From Trematomus loennbergii (Eukaryota > Chordata > Actinopteri > Perciformes > Nototheniidae), in assembly GCA_012861695.1 (NCBI GenBank), contig JAAOOA010000086.1, positions 2,744,422-2,808,421 on the forward strand: 64,000 nucleotides of DNA. The letters run 5' to 3'. A program made the translations under genes and the position numbers. The stretch's first letter is position 1. Each line of letters starts with the position of its first letter. Below, in pieces: positions 21,805-32,639 of the stretch. Under the pieces are notes generated by a model, which worked only from the letters and a program-made list of their open reading frames with translations, was not told the origin of the DNA and did not search any database.

Positions 21805-22868
21805 GTTAATAACACATTTGTCTTGTTGGCAATGTTTCACTACCGGTGTCAGTGCTCTGTGCATGTGATCTGTCAACAAGCTGCTGTTTGATTACAACTA
21901 AACTGTAATTCTATTCTGTCCATGACAGATTTACAACAAACAGGCCATACACTAACACTACAATCAAGTCATTATGTATGTCCAACGCACATCTACAAAC
22001 ACCAGAAGCACTGTACACAGAGTTCTTGAAATACAACACTGACAACATACAGTATAACGGCATGCCCTTGGCCTGCTGGGCATGAGACTCATGAAATGAA
22101 GTACAGAGCTTGAGTAAATGTACTTAGTTACTTTCCACTACTGGTATTACGCTTGCCCTGGCAGCTCCAAAATGTATACTGAGATGAGCAGTGGAATGTG
22201 TGTGGGGTCAGATAGGGGACGCCATGTGTTTTTCAGACAAAAGAGTCTCTGGGTGCTCAGGGTTGGAAGAAAGGGTCTATGTTAGGCTTCAGGAAAAGAG
22301 AGAAAAGTTGAGCATAGGTAAGAAAGTAATCAGAACTGTAGGGGAACTCAACCGGCCTGCTGAAGCAGAGGAAACATATGAACCCAGGTGCAACAACATG
22401 ATATAAGAGGATAACATAGCTGACACAGAAGGGGAAGGGACTTGTAAAATATAAAAGGAGCAGGCCTGGTGCCCGACTCCGACTCAGGTACATTTTTTTC
22501 TTTAAGAGGGCATCAAACTTTGATTATACTAAGTTCATTCTTTTGAAACTTATGGGACTCCAACTGCTACTCAACAGTACTGAAATTAAAATGTAGAGTC
22601 AGAGCTAACCATGGAGAAGCAGCGTTCAGGTATTATGCTCCATATTTCTGGAACAAATAACCACCACCAACCTGAGGATGAGACCAGGCTGTGTTCCACT
22701 GAAAAGTCGTGGCCTGAGGAGGTCCTGGTGCCTGCACTGCACATTATTGTGTTGAAGTTTCAGAAACCTCCACACCTTTGAAAATATGCATGCAATATAG
22801 GGCAGTAAGAGTCCAAAACTCTGCTCGCCTATAAGCTACTTTTCTATATTTGGTTTTACCCTTTCATT
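21805..22868. other. unassigned, with one small hAT fragment
   Basis: Only a fragment of the 47.6-kb hAT family (GAGTAAATGTACTTAGTTAC, about 22,110-22,140) is recognisable. The frame at 22,191-22,406 has no known relative that I can see. Confidence 0.4.
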
Positions 22869-24166
22869 TCAATCTTTATTTCGAACAGATTAAAAAAAAC
22901 AACAAATACAAATAACAAATGTGAAAAACAGAATACCGTATTGTTAAAATACAGTATTTATCCACATTCATGATATTTATATATTCAACAAAAAAAGTCT
23001 TCATATTCATATTAATAATAATAATAAATCATATGTGTCCGAAAGGGAGCAAATGCTTATTAATTCCCACCCCTTACTTGATCAATGATTGTCCTTTAAG
23101 TCATTATGCTTATTCCTACTTACATTACATTTATACATACATATACAATCATTTCTCATCTTCAATCACCTCTCTTCATTCTCATAGTTTTCCCAAAAAG
23201 TGTTTCTGTTCATCCTTTTAAACTGAATTATGCTTGTGCTTTGTTTTAACTCCTGCTCCAAACCATTCCATAAAATCACCCCACAGATTGTTATACTCAT
23301 ACTTCTCAGAGTTGTTCTGACCTTGAGTTGTTGTAAAATGTAGATTTCCTCTCAAATGATACCCACCCTCTCTGTCTATGAACAATGTTTTTAATTTCCT
23401 AGGAAGTAGATTATGTCTTGCTCTGTACATGATTTGTGCCGTTTTAAATTTAACCAGATCAGTGAACTTCAATATGTGACTTCAAAAATAATACATTAGT
23501 GTGTTCAAGATATCCAACATTATTGATAACTCATAGCCCTTTTTTGTAATGTGCATAACGGCTGTAGGTTGGTTTTGTACGTGTTTCCCCAAATCTCCAC
23601 ACAGTAAATCAGATATGGCAATATTAGTGTGTTATATAGAGTATACAATGAGTTGTAGTCCAGAATGTGTCTGGCTTTTCCCAATATTGCGATAGTCTTA
23701 GCCAGTTTTGCTTTTACATGAGTGATATGAGGTTTCCAGCTGATGTTGTGGTCTAAAACCACACCAAGGAACTTCATTTCATATACCTTTCTAAGTTTAT
23801 GTTATCTAGTATTAATTGCACCTGTGGATTTGTTTTATGTTTTCCAAATAACATAATCTTTGTTTTGCTTGTATTTAATGATAATTTGTTTGTGTCAAAC
23901 CAATGTTTTACTTTAATCATTTCTGCTGTTATCACTTCCATTAGCTCTTTCAAATTGTCACCGGAACAAAAAATATTAGTGTCATCTGCAAATAAAATAA
24001 ATTTCAATATATTTGATACTCTGCAAATGTCGTTGATGTATATTATGAACAGCTTTGGACCCAACACGGACCCCTGAGGTACTCCACAAGTTATGTTCAT
24101 GTATTCTGATTTATGTTCACCAATTTCAACAAATTGTTGTCTGTTGCTTAAATAATCTCTCACCCA
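22869..24166 (-). pseudogene. jockey-superclade LINE, 3' half
   Basis: Minus-strand frames hold reverse transcriptase domain blocks. WVRDYLSNRQQFVEIG and CGVPQGSVLGPKLFIIYIND lead to the catalytic ILFADDTNIF (about 24,000). Then come WFDTNKLSLNTSKTKIMLFG, KFLGVVLDHNISWKPHI (23,777-23,720) and the C-terminal region to 23,218. The 3' end near 22,869 is TTTCAATCTTTATTTCG on the plus strand. Frame changes occur near 23,775 and 23,500. The 5' part of the same LINE lies at 32,320-32,632, with an 8.15-kb element between them. Confidence 0.85.
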
Positions 24167-25000
24167 CACTGTAAAAAAAAAAATTGTAAAAAAACGGAAA
24201 TTTTCTGGCGACAAGGGCGCCAGAAAATGTCCGTTAAAAAAGGAAAAAAACTGTAAAATAAAATACGGAGATAACATGTAAAAAAAAAGTTACTTACCTT
24301 ACCACAAGTAGAGTCTATTACTGTAATTTTACATGAAATCTTTTTATTTTAACATATATTATTTGTTAGAATAGAGTCATAAACCTCTAGAAAACGGAAT
24401 AATTATCTTTAAAAAATGATAAAAAAAAGCTAAAATACATAAAATTACTTTATTATTACAAAAAAGTACCGTGTATCTAAGACCATTTACCATTAAAACA
24501 CAAAGAAAATAATGTAATTTTACTTTGCAAAAGCCTTAGTTTACATTAACTATCACATTTTTTGCCCAAAAAAATCTGTAATTTTACAGGAAATCTTTTT
24601 CTTTTAACATATATTAATTGTTAGAATAGAGTTATACACCTCTAGAAAAACTGAATAAATATTTTTTTAAATGATCAAAAAAAGCTGAAAGAAAGAAGAT
24701 TACTGTTGTCATTTGAAAAAATACCGTAAATTCAAGATTCAAGGCTTTATTGTCATTTGTACATTAGCTTCAGTGTAGACATGGCAATGAACAACTGAAG
24801 TCACAGGCTCCTCCAACAGTGCAACATATATATAGAACATAGAACAAATAAAATAGAATAGAAATAGTGCAAGAAGAGTCTATATGCAAGTAAACGGAAT
24901 ATGATTGCACTGCCGTACCAGGCCGTGATGCAGCCAGTCAGGATACTCTCTATGGTGCACCTGTAGAAGATGCAGAGTATCCATGTTGAACTTCCTCAGC

Positions 25001-25335
25001 CTGCAGAACAATTACATCATAATGTCCAGGGACTTTTCACACGGAGAGAAAACATACACATGTTGAGAGGAAACAGCATTTTTTTAAAACCACCCATTCG
25101 AACAAATTCCAAACTTCATTGCATCACAACAGAAGGTGTTCATCTGTGGAATAACTGTAATGATGAGCTGAAATACTGTGCAACTTTATCTAAACTAAAA
25201 CTCTTATTTAGAAACCAAATCCTGAATGGTTCCGAGCAGGACCTGACCAGAAACGTTTTAAGCTAAAATACGATAAATATTATTGTTTGTTTTGTTTCTA
25301 ACATGTTCAATAAATTGACTAATACAATTTTGTTT
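25001..25335 (+). pseudogene. jockey-superclade LINE tail inserted in the L2-like LINE
   Basis: The plus strand reads LHHNVQGLFTRRENIHMLRG, IRTNSKLHCITTEGVHLWNN and LSKLKLLFRNQIL, then a stop at about 25,266 and an AT-rich tail with AATAAA. This C-terminal LINE region resembles that of the LINE at 23.2 kb. It separates two parts of the minus-strand L2-like frame, so it inserted later. Confidence 0.75.
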
Positions 25336-25370
25336 TTAAAGAGCCGCTGTTTTGGTGATGGTGTTAGTGT

Positions 25371-25617
25371 GATGAGTCCATGTCAGGTCCTCAGTGATGA
25401 GTCAGGTCCTCAGTGATGAGTCCATGTCAGGTCCTCAGTGATGAGTCAGGTCCTCAGTGATGAGTCCATGTCAGGTCCTCAGTGATGAGTCAGGTCCTCA
25501 GTGATGAGTCCATGTCAGGTCCTCAGTGATGAGTCAGGTCCTCAGTGATGAGTCCATGTCAGGTCCTCAGTGATGAGTCAGGTCCTCAGTGATGAGTCCA
25601 TGTCAGGTCCTCAGTGA
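25371..25617. repeat. 44-bp minisatellite, ~5.6 identical units
   Basis: The word TCCATG recurs exactly every 44 bp (25,377, 25,421, 25,465, 25,509, 25,553, 25,597). Each unit is a 25-bp word (GATGAGTCCATGTCAGGTCC plus TCAGT) followed by the same word with six bases lost (19 bp). The units arose from LINE coding sequence around the TWTHH residues and are identical to one another. Confidence 0.95.
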
Positions 25618-26125
25618 TGTGGACCCCAAGGAACCTGTAGCTGCTGACTCTCTCCACCGTAGTCCCATTGATGGCGATGGGGCGTGTCCCTCTCTGCTGC
25701 TTCCTGTAGTCCACAATCAGCTCCTTTGTTTTGCTGACGTTGAGATGGAGGTTGTTATCCTGGCACCAAGATGTCAGGTTTTCGACCTCTCTGTACGCCG
25801 TCTCGTCGCCGTCGGTGATCAGGCCGATGACGGTCGTGTCGTCAGCAAACTTCATGAAATCTAAGACCATTTACATGTAAAACACAAAGTAAACATGTCA
25901 TTTTACTTTGCAAAAGCCCAAGTTTACATTAACTGTCCGATGTTTTGTAGAAAAAAAATCACAAATATATATACAATATATTATTGAAAATAATATACAT
26001 CACAAAAATAAAAACAATAAATAAAATATATTTTAAGTAATAATAAAGCAGAATAGACCGGCAATGAAACATTTCAACATTTAACAATAGCCAACATTTT
26101 GTTCAAAAGATAACGATTATAAACA

Positions 26126-26309
26126 CTAAAGAAATCTACCAGTTATGTGCGTGCGTGTGTACATGACTGTGTGTTTCAACTCTCTCCATTCAAAGTCAGC
26201 GACGTTTGTAATTAATGAATGCACCTTTATCTTTATCGAGTGCTGTTTTTGTTTGTATTCCTTCCTCTCCACTCTAGTCCCATTGTCCGGATTGATCTTG
26301 AATAGGCAC
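26126..26309 (-). CDS. cargo gene, 3' coding exon (uncharacterised teleost family)
   Basis: The 3' splice site is TTCTGTCTTAACAG|G with exon start at 26,309. The frame reads CLFKINPDNGTRVERKEYKQ, then LITNVADFEWREL, and runs on to a stop at 26,126. It joins the upstream exon (ending 27,036) in exact phase: AG plus G makes an Arg codon, giving LEFLQ|RCLFKINPDNGT. I recall blocks like ATLEFLQRCFF..INPDRGTK at the C-terminus of many uncharacterised fish proteins. That is memory, not a search. Function is unknown. The last 15-20 residues may be read-through past the usual end. It could be a captured host exon or a protein that belongs to this transposon lineage. Confidence 0.6.
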
Positions 26310-27035
26310 CTGTTAAGACAGAAGTACACTTACATTTAGTGTTTAATTACACATTCTGTGGATGATACAGCCATTAATTGTCTTTACAGTTATACAGCTT
26401 GAAGTCAAAGGGCAATGCTACTCTTAAATGTACTTTTCATTAACTGCTATGATCATATCTGTGCATTTAAAGCATTGGTTTGAATAGTTTTGTTATATAA
26501 AGTCGTCACTTGGCATCACTATCACACTGGACAGTATCGCAGCAGGTCTGTAAACAGGAGCAAGCGGTCACATTTGAATGTGGGTAGCTACGAGTCCCAT
26601 CTTGAGAGTGTGTAACTGGGGCAGATGAGGTGCGTGTCAGTAGCAGAGTGAGCGGTGTAAAAGCATCGTAGTTAACCGAAAGAAGTTCTAATGTGTTTGT
26701 TCACTGCAATAATACCAGGTTTTCTTTTGTTGTCCACAAAGGGCCCTCTTTCCGTCATTTTCATTGAGCTGAAGTAAACATACCACCGATTGGCTAAGAG
26801 TGAGTTTGAGCTTTTAGGGAGGAGCCAAAGCACACCACTGCAAAGGAAAGGGGTACGCTGAATTTACAACCCAAGACAAAACGAGAGCATAATGCGAAAC
26901 AGAATGCAGCACAATAATCTTTTTATCTGATTATCTTGTTTTGTCAGGAGCACTTATCGTGTCTCAGAAATGTGCACAATCCTCTACTCTGTGGTTTAAG
27001 ATGGAATTACTTAATAATTACAATTCAAGTCTTAC

Positions 27036-27160
27036 CTCTGCAAGAACTCCAGGGTAGCTCCCAGTTCTGAGCGATAACTGATGTTGAGGCAGTAATATGC
27101 TGCAAACATCAGCATCAGGGCGTCGACAACATTCAGGACACTGTCACTGACGATGGTCCT
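27036..27160 (-). CDS. cargo gene, upstream coding exon
   Basis: The minus-strand exon begins after ATGATAGCAG at 27,160 and ends at 27,036 before a consensus donor (CAGAG|GTAAG). Its 41 codons read RTIVSDSVLNVVDALMLMFA, then AYYCLNISYRSELGATLEFL. It contains no stop, codon use is coding-like, and the phase matches the next exon 727 bp downstream. An in-frame TAG just before 27,160 supports the chosen acceptor. The hydrophobic LMLMFAAYYCLN block is a feature of the same fish protein family as I remember it. Further upstream coding exons were not identified. Confidence 0.6.
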
Positions 27161-27451
27161 CTGCTATCATGTACTGTCCAGCTGTCAGGGGAGAACTCCC
27201 TTAAGGTACACAACAGGAAAAAGTCACAAAACATTATAAAACCAAAAAAGATTTAGTGCAGATTGTTTTGTTTTGTTACTGGTGATCACATGGCCAATTG
27301 TATTTTAGGAATGATCAGCTCCTGCAGCTTTCTTTTCTTTCTTAAGTGTTTCCTAATGTTAACAGTGTAGAACATGTCACATCATAAAGGGATAGTTTGG
27401 GTGTTTAAAGTGGGGTTTTATAAAGGTACTTATCCATAGTCAGTGTATTAC

Positions 27452-27790
27452 CTAGAGTAGATGATGGCCGGCAGGGGCGGACTGGGAAACGGTGGACCTC
27501 TGTCGCCTGTCAGCTTAACTTCAATGATGCCGTTTAAAAACAGCAAACCGACCCGGCCGTTCGGTGATTCTACAGATGGTCAGTCCGCCCCTGCCGGTAC
27601 CGAAGTGGGCCGAGTGGCCCGACCAGCCCATCGGGATTCGCCCCGAACGTCCCGATGGCCAGTCCGCCACTGATGGCCGGGATGCCCCGAGCTTGGAGAT
27701 GCAGACAGGAGCAACCACCTGGAAGCAAAGCAATGTACTGCTCTGGACAGGGTCAGCAGAAAAACATATTTTAGCCACCTCTTGATGATT
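27452..27790 (-). other. possible 5' exon of the cargo gene, interrupted by a MITE
   Basis: The minus strand shows ...ATCATCTACTCTAG|GTAATACACTG, a donor-like end at 27,452. The sequence before it (to about 27,790) resembles an exon often seen at the 5' end of such fish transcripts. A 201-bp hAT-type MITE (27,472-27,672) sits inside it. No long frame is preserved. This is inference from context and splice-like sequence only. Confidence 0.3.
27464..27680. mobile_element. hAT-type MITE (201 bp) in the cargo region
   Basis: The element runs 27,472-27,672, starting CAGGGGCGGACTGG and ending CCAGTCCGCCACTG. Exact TSD ATGGCCGG lies at 27,464-27,471 and 27,673-27,680. A second CAGTCCGCCCCTG at about 27,580-27,592 repeats the terminus internally. 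A fragment of the same family may lie at about 36,072. Confidence 0.9.
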
Positions 27791-28025
27791 TCCATATCCT
27801 TTCACTGTTTGCATAGCAATACCATATAGGACATTGAGAATTTATAACACTTGTAATATGGCAAGAAATCTTACTTGAGGATCTCTGGCTGCTGTTTATT
27901 CTTGGTAGGTTGCAATTACTGGTACTGCAGCTACAGTAACAGCTGAGGGAAAAAAAGAGACACAAGTTTGCACATGCTTAAGCAAAAATAACTTAAATAA
28001 CACAGCAGCAGCTTTAAGTACAGTA

Positions 28026-28792
28026 ATACCACTCAGAGTTCCCGTTATGACCGGTAAAATATGCTGAAGACCGGCAAATCGAAATCTCTCCGGTCAAAAT
28101 AATTTCCCTTTAGCACAATACCGCATCAGTTGCGCCACTTATGTGACAGACAAGAATAGTATGTGACAGACAAGAAGAGTCAATTCTAATGTCTAACATT
28201 TAATGTGGAGAAAGAGATGTCCTGTATGGGTTGATTGTGCGTTGATCTGTTGGTAATGTCTCGGGGTTCCGGTGGGCATGTAAACAAATGCATAATGCTG
28301 CGCTATACTTTGCGGCCTCACCCGGTTGCATAGCGACGCTTATTGTTTAGGTGTCTTTTAATAAGCAGGTAGTCATATCATTAGCTAGAACTAGCTGGAT
28401 CTGAGCGGAACAAAACACACACTTCAGGTTAGAATATCACGTAGCTATTTTAATTACCTCTCAAACTACCTAAACTAGTTATATGTTTAGTTTTTACTGG
28501 GTTGCTCATTACTGGATCCGCGAGCTGCATGATACTGACGGGCTGTCAGGAGAGGGAGAGAGAGTGCTCCGTTTATTATTCCCGTGTTATAAATTACTGT
28601 ACACTTTTGAATAATGTAGTTAATCTACTAGAATTAGTTTGTTTAATATCGAATCATATCAATTTGTTTAAAAGCTCAATAAATAAGAAGACCTTTGACC
28701 GGCACTTTTCTCATTTTGTCCGGAAGATTTAAATATTAACGGACATGTTGACCGGCAAAAAAATATTCTAACGGGAACTCTGAATTACCACT
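28026..28792. mobile_element. hAT MITE (about 750 bp)
   Basis: The element runs 28,034-28,784. Both ends carry CAGAGTTCCCGTTA in inverted orientation, followed by CCGGTCAAA-like words. The flanks ATACCACT and TTACCACT match at 7 of 8. It lies within a fragment of the 47.6-kb hAT family (GTACTTCTACTC, about 28,810). A truncated copy of it is at 35,283-35,478. Confidence 0.8.
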
Positions 28793-29315
28793 TCAAGTAT
28801 AAGACCTGAGTACTTCTACTCTTATTCAAGTACAAGATCAGAGAACTTCTCCCACCTCTGATTATAGCCTTAACATAGGATTTAAAAGATATGGATAATG
28901 TGCATTGTGTGTAACATTATGCCCACAAAAAAATCGATTATAAAACTAAGGATTGAGCTAACATTAGGAGTTAGTGACAATGTATGCTAGTTAGCTAGCT
29001 AAACTATTTATTAAATAATATTGCGAAAAAGTAACTCTGAAACATTCACTGCACATCAGCTCAGCCACTCGAGCACCATTAAAAAATTAAAAGTAACACC
29101 CTGCATAATGACGGCATAGAACAGCTCAATTTCAAAGCATGGTAGCTAGCTGCTACCGTAGCTAGCTAGCTGCTACCTAGCTATGGTAACGTTAGCTAAC
29201 ATTACTTTGTTTTCGGTCATTAAACAAAATGTATACCATAGCTAGGACTTTGACGTTTGCAATGTTTTAAGTCTTGAGTGTTTTGAATCCGTTGATAAAT
29301 AGTTTTTACCGTTAC

Positions 29316-29515
29316 CTCTGAAAGTGCTGATTCCTCTCCTCTGGGCGCTCCACGTGCAGTCTGAGTGGTCTCACTCTCTGTAGTATCAGTGCCTCAAAGC
29401 ATGATGGGTAAAGTGCAGCAGAAGTCTCGTCTCTGATTGGCTGCAAATCGATTGCCCTGAAAATCCTTTGATGAACATCCAATCCTTGTATTATTTTAAG
29501 AATTGGTAACGCCAC
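29316..29515 (-). other. possible first exon or promoter of the cargo gene
   Basis: The minus-strand open frame 29,515-29,316 ends at a good donor (TTTCAGAG|GTAACGG). Just upstream is ACCCATCATGCTTTGAGG, reminiscent of the ZNF143-type promoter word. Whether the frame is translated is unclear. It may be a non-coding first exon. Confidence 0.3.
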
Positions 29516-30396
29516 ACCATAAAGATTAATTTAAAAGAAAAAAAAATGGGGTGCAAACTATTTACATTGCAATTATAATTGTTTAATTCTTTGGATTTTA
29601 TTTTCTTAATTTACAAAATGACAATGTAACTAGTTGATAAATAATAAAACAAACACTGAAGGCCTTCCAAAGACACAAGCAAAATATGTTATAAGACTTC
29701 TTTATTGTCAGTTTATTCTTTTAAATTGAGAATAGAGAACACTGATAACTAATGTTGGTGCACATTTATATAAGTTTGATTATGATCAGGAATATCCCAT
29801 CTGTACTTTGCAGTCCTGTCCCAAGTACAAGTTAAGTAGGTATTAATCAACGTGTACATATCATTTTTAGTCATGCATAGTACTGCCTTCCTGTTTGCTT
29901 TATTTTTGAGAAACCTATTCTGCACCTACCTGGGTTTTAAGAGAGTCCAATACCCCATGAGACTGTTCAGTCTCATAAAACATGCTCAATTTACTTTTTG
30001 AAAACACAAGCTCACAATAAAGTCAGATGGGAGATCTACAGAAGCAAAGTGTGATAGACAAAGATGCATTCCTATATTAAACAAACAGAAAATAAATCTT
30101 TGTTGTTCCACGAGGCAGTTGTAGCCATAGCAAATGGATTAACAAGTGAATTTATGTACTTAACCTTCAACTACCTGCTGCCTGAAATCCCTGTGACATC
30201 ACTGTAGATTGTTGTAACCAACTAGCTGTGTGGGACATTATCACAATACATATTTAAGTTAATTGACTTGGATTGTAAATGTATTTCGCTGTAGCTACTA
30301 GCTTTGTCAACATGCTTTGGTGAAGGCCTATTCTTTCAATGTGATGCATTGAATAGTTGGATATTATTAGACGTCTAAAAGGACAACATTGTTCGT

Positions 30397-31275
30397 TTTA
30401 CTGTAATTGCAATGCTAATACCAATTTAGCATAGTGGTAGCACTAACTGCTAACACGGTTTTGATATTCAGAGTCTGGCTGTTAGTGCATGTTCAATGTT
30501 ATGGGCTAAATTGTACATGCTAGTGTGATAAGGCCTAGGGGAAGATGCTAATGTTATTTAACTTCTAGATCCTTTCATTTTTTACTTAGAGTGAAACTCA
30601 ATATGTTTTTTGCATACTGTGCGCCAATCACAAATATTGAGTCACACATTTTAGAACATTGATACATTTCTAAAAGCTACTTTCCTAACAAACATGGTGC
30701 AGTTGTAGCAATCGCTACGAGAATGCACTCTGTGTTAGCTGCACAAGGCACTTTGCGGTAGCTTCACGTCTCTGATGATCTGAAAAGCTAAATGATGTCA
30801 GAAATGTACACAGCTTTTTCTTGTGTTGAAACAGATCAGCAGGTCAATGTTACTTGGGTTGTGAACGCACAACAGTTGGTTGTTTGTTAGTAGAGTTGCT
30901 TTACTGTAATCGCAATGCTAATACCAATTTAGCATAGTGGTAGCACTAACTGCTAACAAGGTTTTGATATTCAGAGTAGGCTGGCTGTAAGTGCTTGCTA
31001 GCATGTTCAATGTTATGGGCTTATGCTAGTGTGATAAGGCCTAGGGGAAGATGCTAATGTTATTTAACTTCTAGATCCTTTCATTTTTCGCTTACAGTGA
31101 AACTCAATATGTTTTTTGCATACTGTCTGCCAATCACCGTTAGCTGCACAAGTGACTTTGCGGTAGCTTCGCGTCTCTGATCATCTGAAAAGCTAAATGA
31201 TGTCAGAAATTGGCACAGCTTTTTCTTGTGTTGAAAGAGATCAGCAGGTCAATGTTACTTGGGCTGTGAACGCAC
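30397..31275. repeat. diverged tandem duplication inside the CACTA-like element
   Basis: 30,397-30,874 and 30,899-31,275 are copies in direct orientation. Shared words include AATTTAGCATAGTGGTAGCA, GATAAGGCCTAGGGGAAGAT and GCGGTAGCTTC. The second copy lacks about 100 bp after GCCAATCAC. Divergence of several percent makes this older than the 44-bp minisatellite. Confidence 0.85.
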
Positions 31276-31477
31276 CGAACACCAAAACTGCTCCCTGGCG
31301 CCGGCTATCTGGCAGCCTCTCTGCGATCCCCTCTCCTATCCGCATGTGGTTGTGTTTGTGCATGTATATGCTCTGTGTGTTTGTGCATGTACAGTATATC
31401 CTCCCTGTGTGTGTAATGTGTTTAAACACAACAGAGTGGGGGAAGACATTTCCCTCTGAGTGATGAATACATGATAT

Positions 31478-31483
31478 CTTCTT

Positions 31484-31513
<30 letters not shown>
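31478..31513 (+). repeat. (CTT)n microsatellite
   Basis: About twelve CTT units in a row, uninterrupted. Confidence 0.97.
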
Positions 31514-31514
<1 letters not shown>

Positions 31515-32319
31515 GAAATCATAAGTGAATGGTCACATTAGGTTTGCCTGCAGTGAATGCTGACAGCTATGAGCTAGTTTATAGATGTATCATGGCATAG
31601 CCAAATGTCTCCTATATAACCCACAGGCTGTTACTGGTGGGTTATAGTATCATTTTATATCTGAATTGTGCTCTGGTAGGAATTCGCACCCAACATGCTA
31701 ACAGTCAAGTTTTTTTTTAACTCTATGGTTTTACACAGTTTTTATAACATGAAATTCACATATTTAACAATTAAATCTTCAAATTAATACAAATGTAGCA
31801 ATAAAGTGAAAGTCAAAATGTGTTAAAATGTAGTTTTTTTTTTACTATAATAGGATAGTCAATACCTGTGTTTTTTCAGTTTATCAATGTAAAGTAGTGG
31901 TTAAATTAAGCAAAATTACTAAATATTTCTTTCTTTACTCATATATTTTCTTGCAATTATACATTTTTTAAATGAGTATTAACAGTATTTGTTATGTATT
32001 TGACAGTTATATATAGCCATAACAAAAGTATTTTTTAGTAAAATTACAGAAAATGCAGCTAATTTTGCCAACAGAAAATCATTTATTTTTACGGTTAGTT
32101 TTGTTAAATTCGCATTTAAAAACTGCTAAAAAACTGCTAAAAAACAGATAAATAATGTATTCCATTTCTACAGTTTTTTTTTGTTAAAATACATGACACA
32201 TTTCAATAAACCGTTTATTCTTGTAAATTGAATATGATTTTCTGTAATTATGAAATACAATAAAAAACTGTAATTTTTTTTGGGGAAAAACTGTAAAAAA
32301 ACATTTTTTTTTTACAGTG

Positions 32320-32632
32320 CAGTCTAATCCCTCTGATGCCAAAATATTGTGATCTATGGTGTCAAATGCTTTTTGTAAGTCTATAAATATTCCCACTGCT
32401 TGTTTTTTATTGTCCATGCAGTTTGCTATTTCCTCACTTAATTCCATTAGTGCCATAGATGTTGATCTATCTTTCCTGAATCCATATTGACTGTCGTCCA
32501 AAAACTGATGTGTTTCCATGAAATTATCAAGTCTTTTTGTAAAAAGCTTTTCAAGGATCTTGGAAAACTGAGAGAGCAATGAAACAGGTCTGTAATTTGT
32601 GTAATGGTATTTATCCCCAGTTTTACCCTGAA
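32320..32632 (-). pseudogene. same LINE, 5' part of reverse transcriptase
   Basis: The minus strand reads GDKYHYTNYRPVSLLSQFSK, KILEKLFTKRLDNFM, SQYGFRKDRSTSMAL and AVGIFIDLQKAFDTIDHNIL, the fingers/palm start with the first catalytic Asp. A small deletion with frameshift follows DHNIL, then GIRGI runs up to the insertion edge at 32,320. Removing the insert and one CA dinucleotide continues the frame into the 24,166 side. No LINE sequence is seen above 32,632. Confidence 0.85.
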
Positions 32633-32639
32633 GACATTA

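Larger units (their letters stand above)
24735..25870 (-). pseudogene. L2-like LINE inside the CACTA-like element
   Basis: The minus-strand catalytic block MKFADDTTVIGL starts near 25,852, followed by HLNVSKTKELIVDYRK and SYRFLGVHITEDLTWTHH (to 25,620). After the minisatellite and an inserted LINE tail, the C-terminal part resumes (HRESILTGCITAWYGSA, about 24,950-24,905). The 3' end is at TCAAGGCTTTATTGTCATTT (24,738). The 5' half is missing. Confidence 0.82.
24165..32321. mobile_element. CACTA/EnSpm-like element, 8,153 bp, with gene cargo
   Basis: The element runs 24,167-32,319. It starts CACTGTAAAAAAA and ends TTTTTACAGTG, splitting one LINE reading frame. The dinucleotide CA flanks both sides (24,165-24,166 and 32,320-32,321). 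Subterminal regions at both ends repeat CTGTAATTTTAC / CTGTAAAA words, as CACTA elements do. No DDE transposase is recognised, so it may be non-autonomous. The interior contains two LINE pieces, a 44-bp minisatellite, two hAT-type MITEs, a tandem duplication, and at least two spliced coding exons on the minus strand. CACTA superfamily assignment is inferred from termini and short TSD. Confidence 0.7.

Noticed and set aside
31241..31522. lysine-rich minus-strand frame
   Set aside because: The poly-lysine is the (CTT)n microsatellite read backwards.
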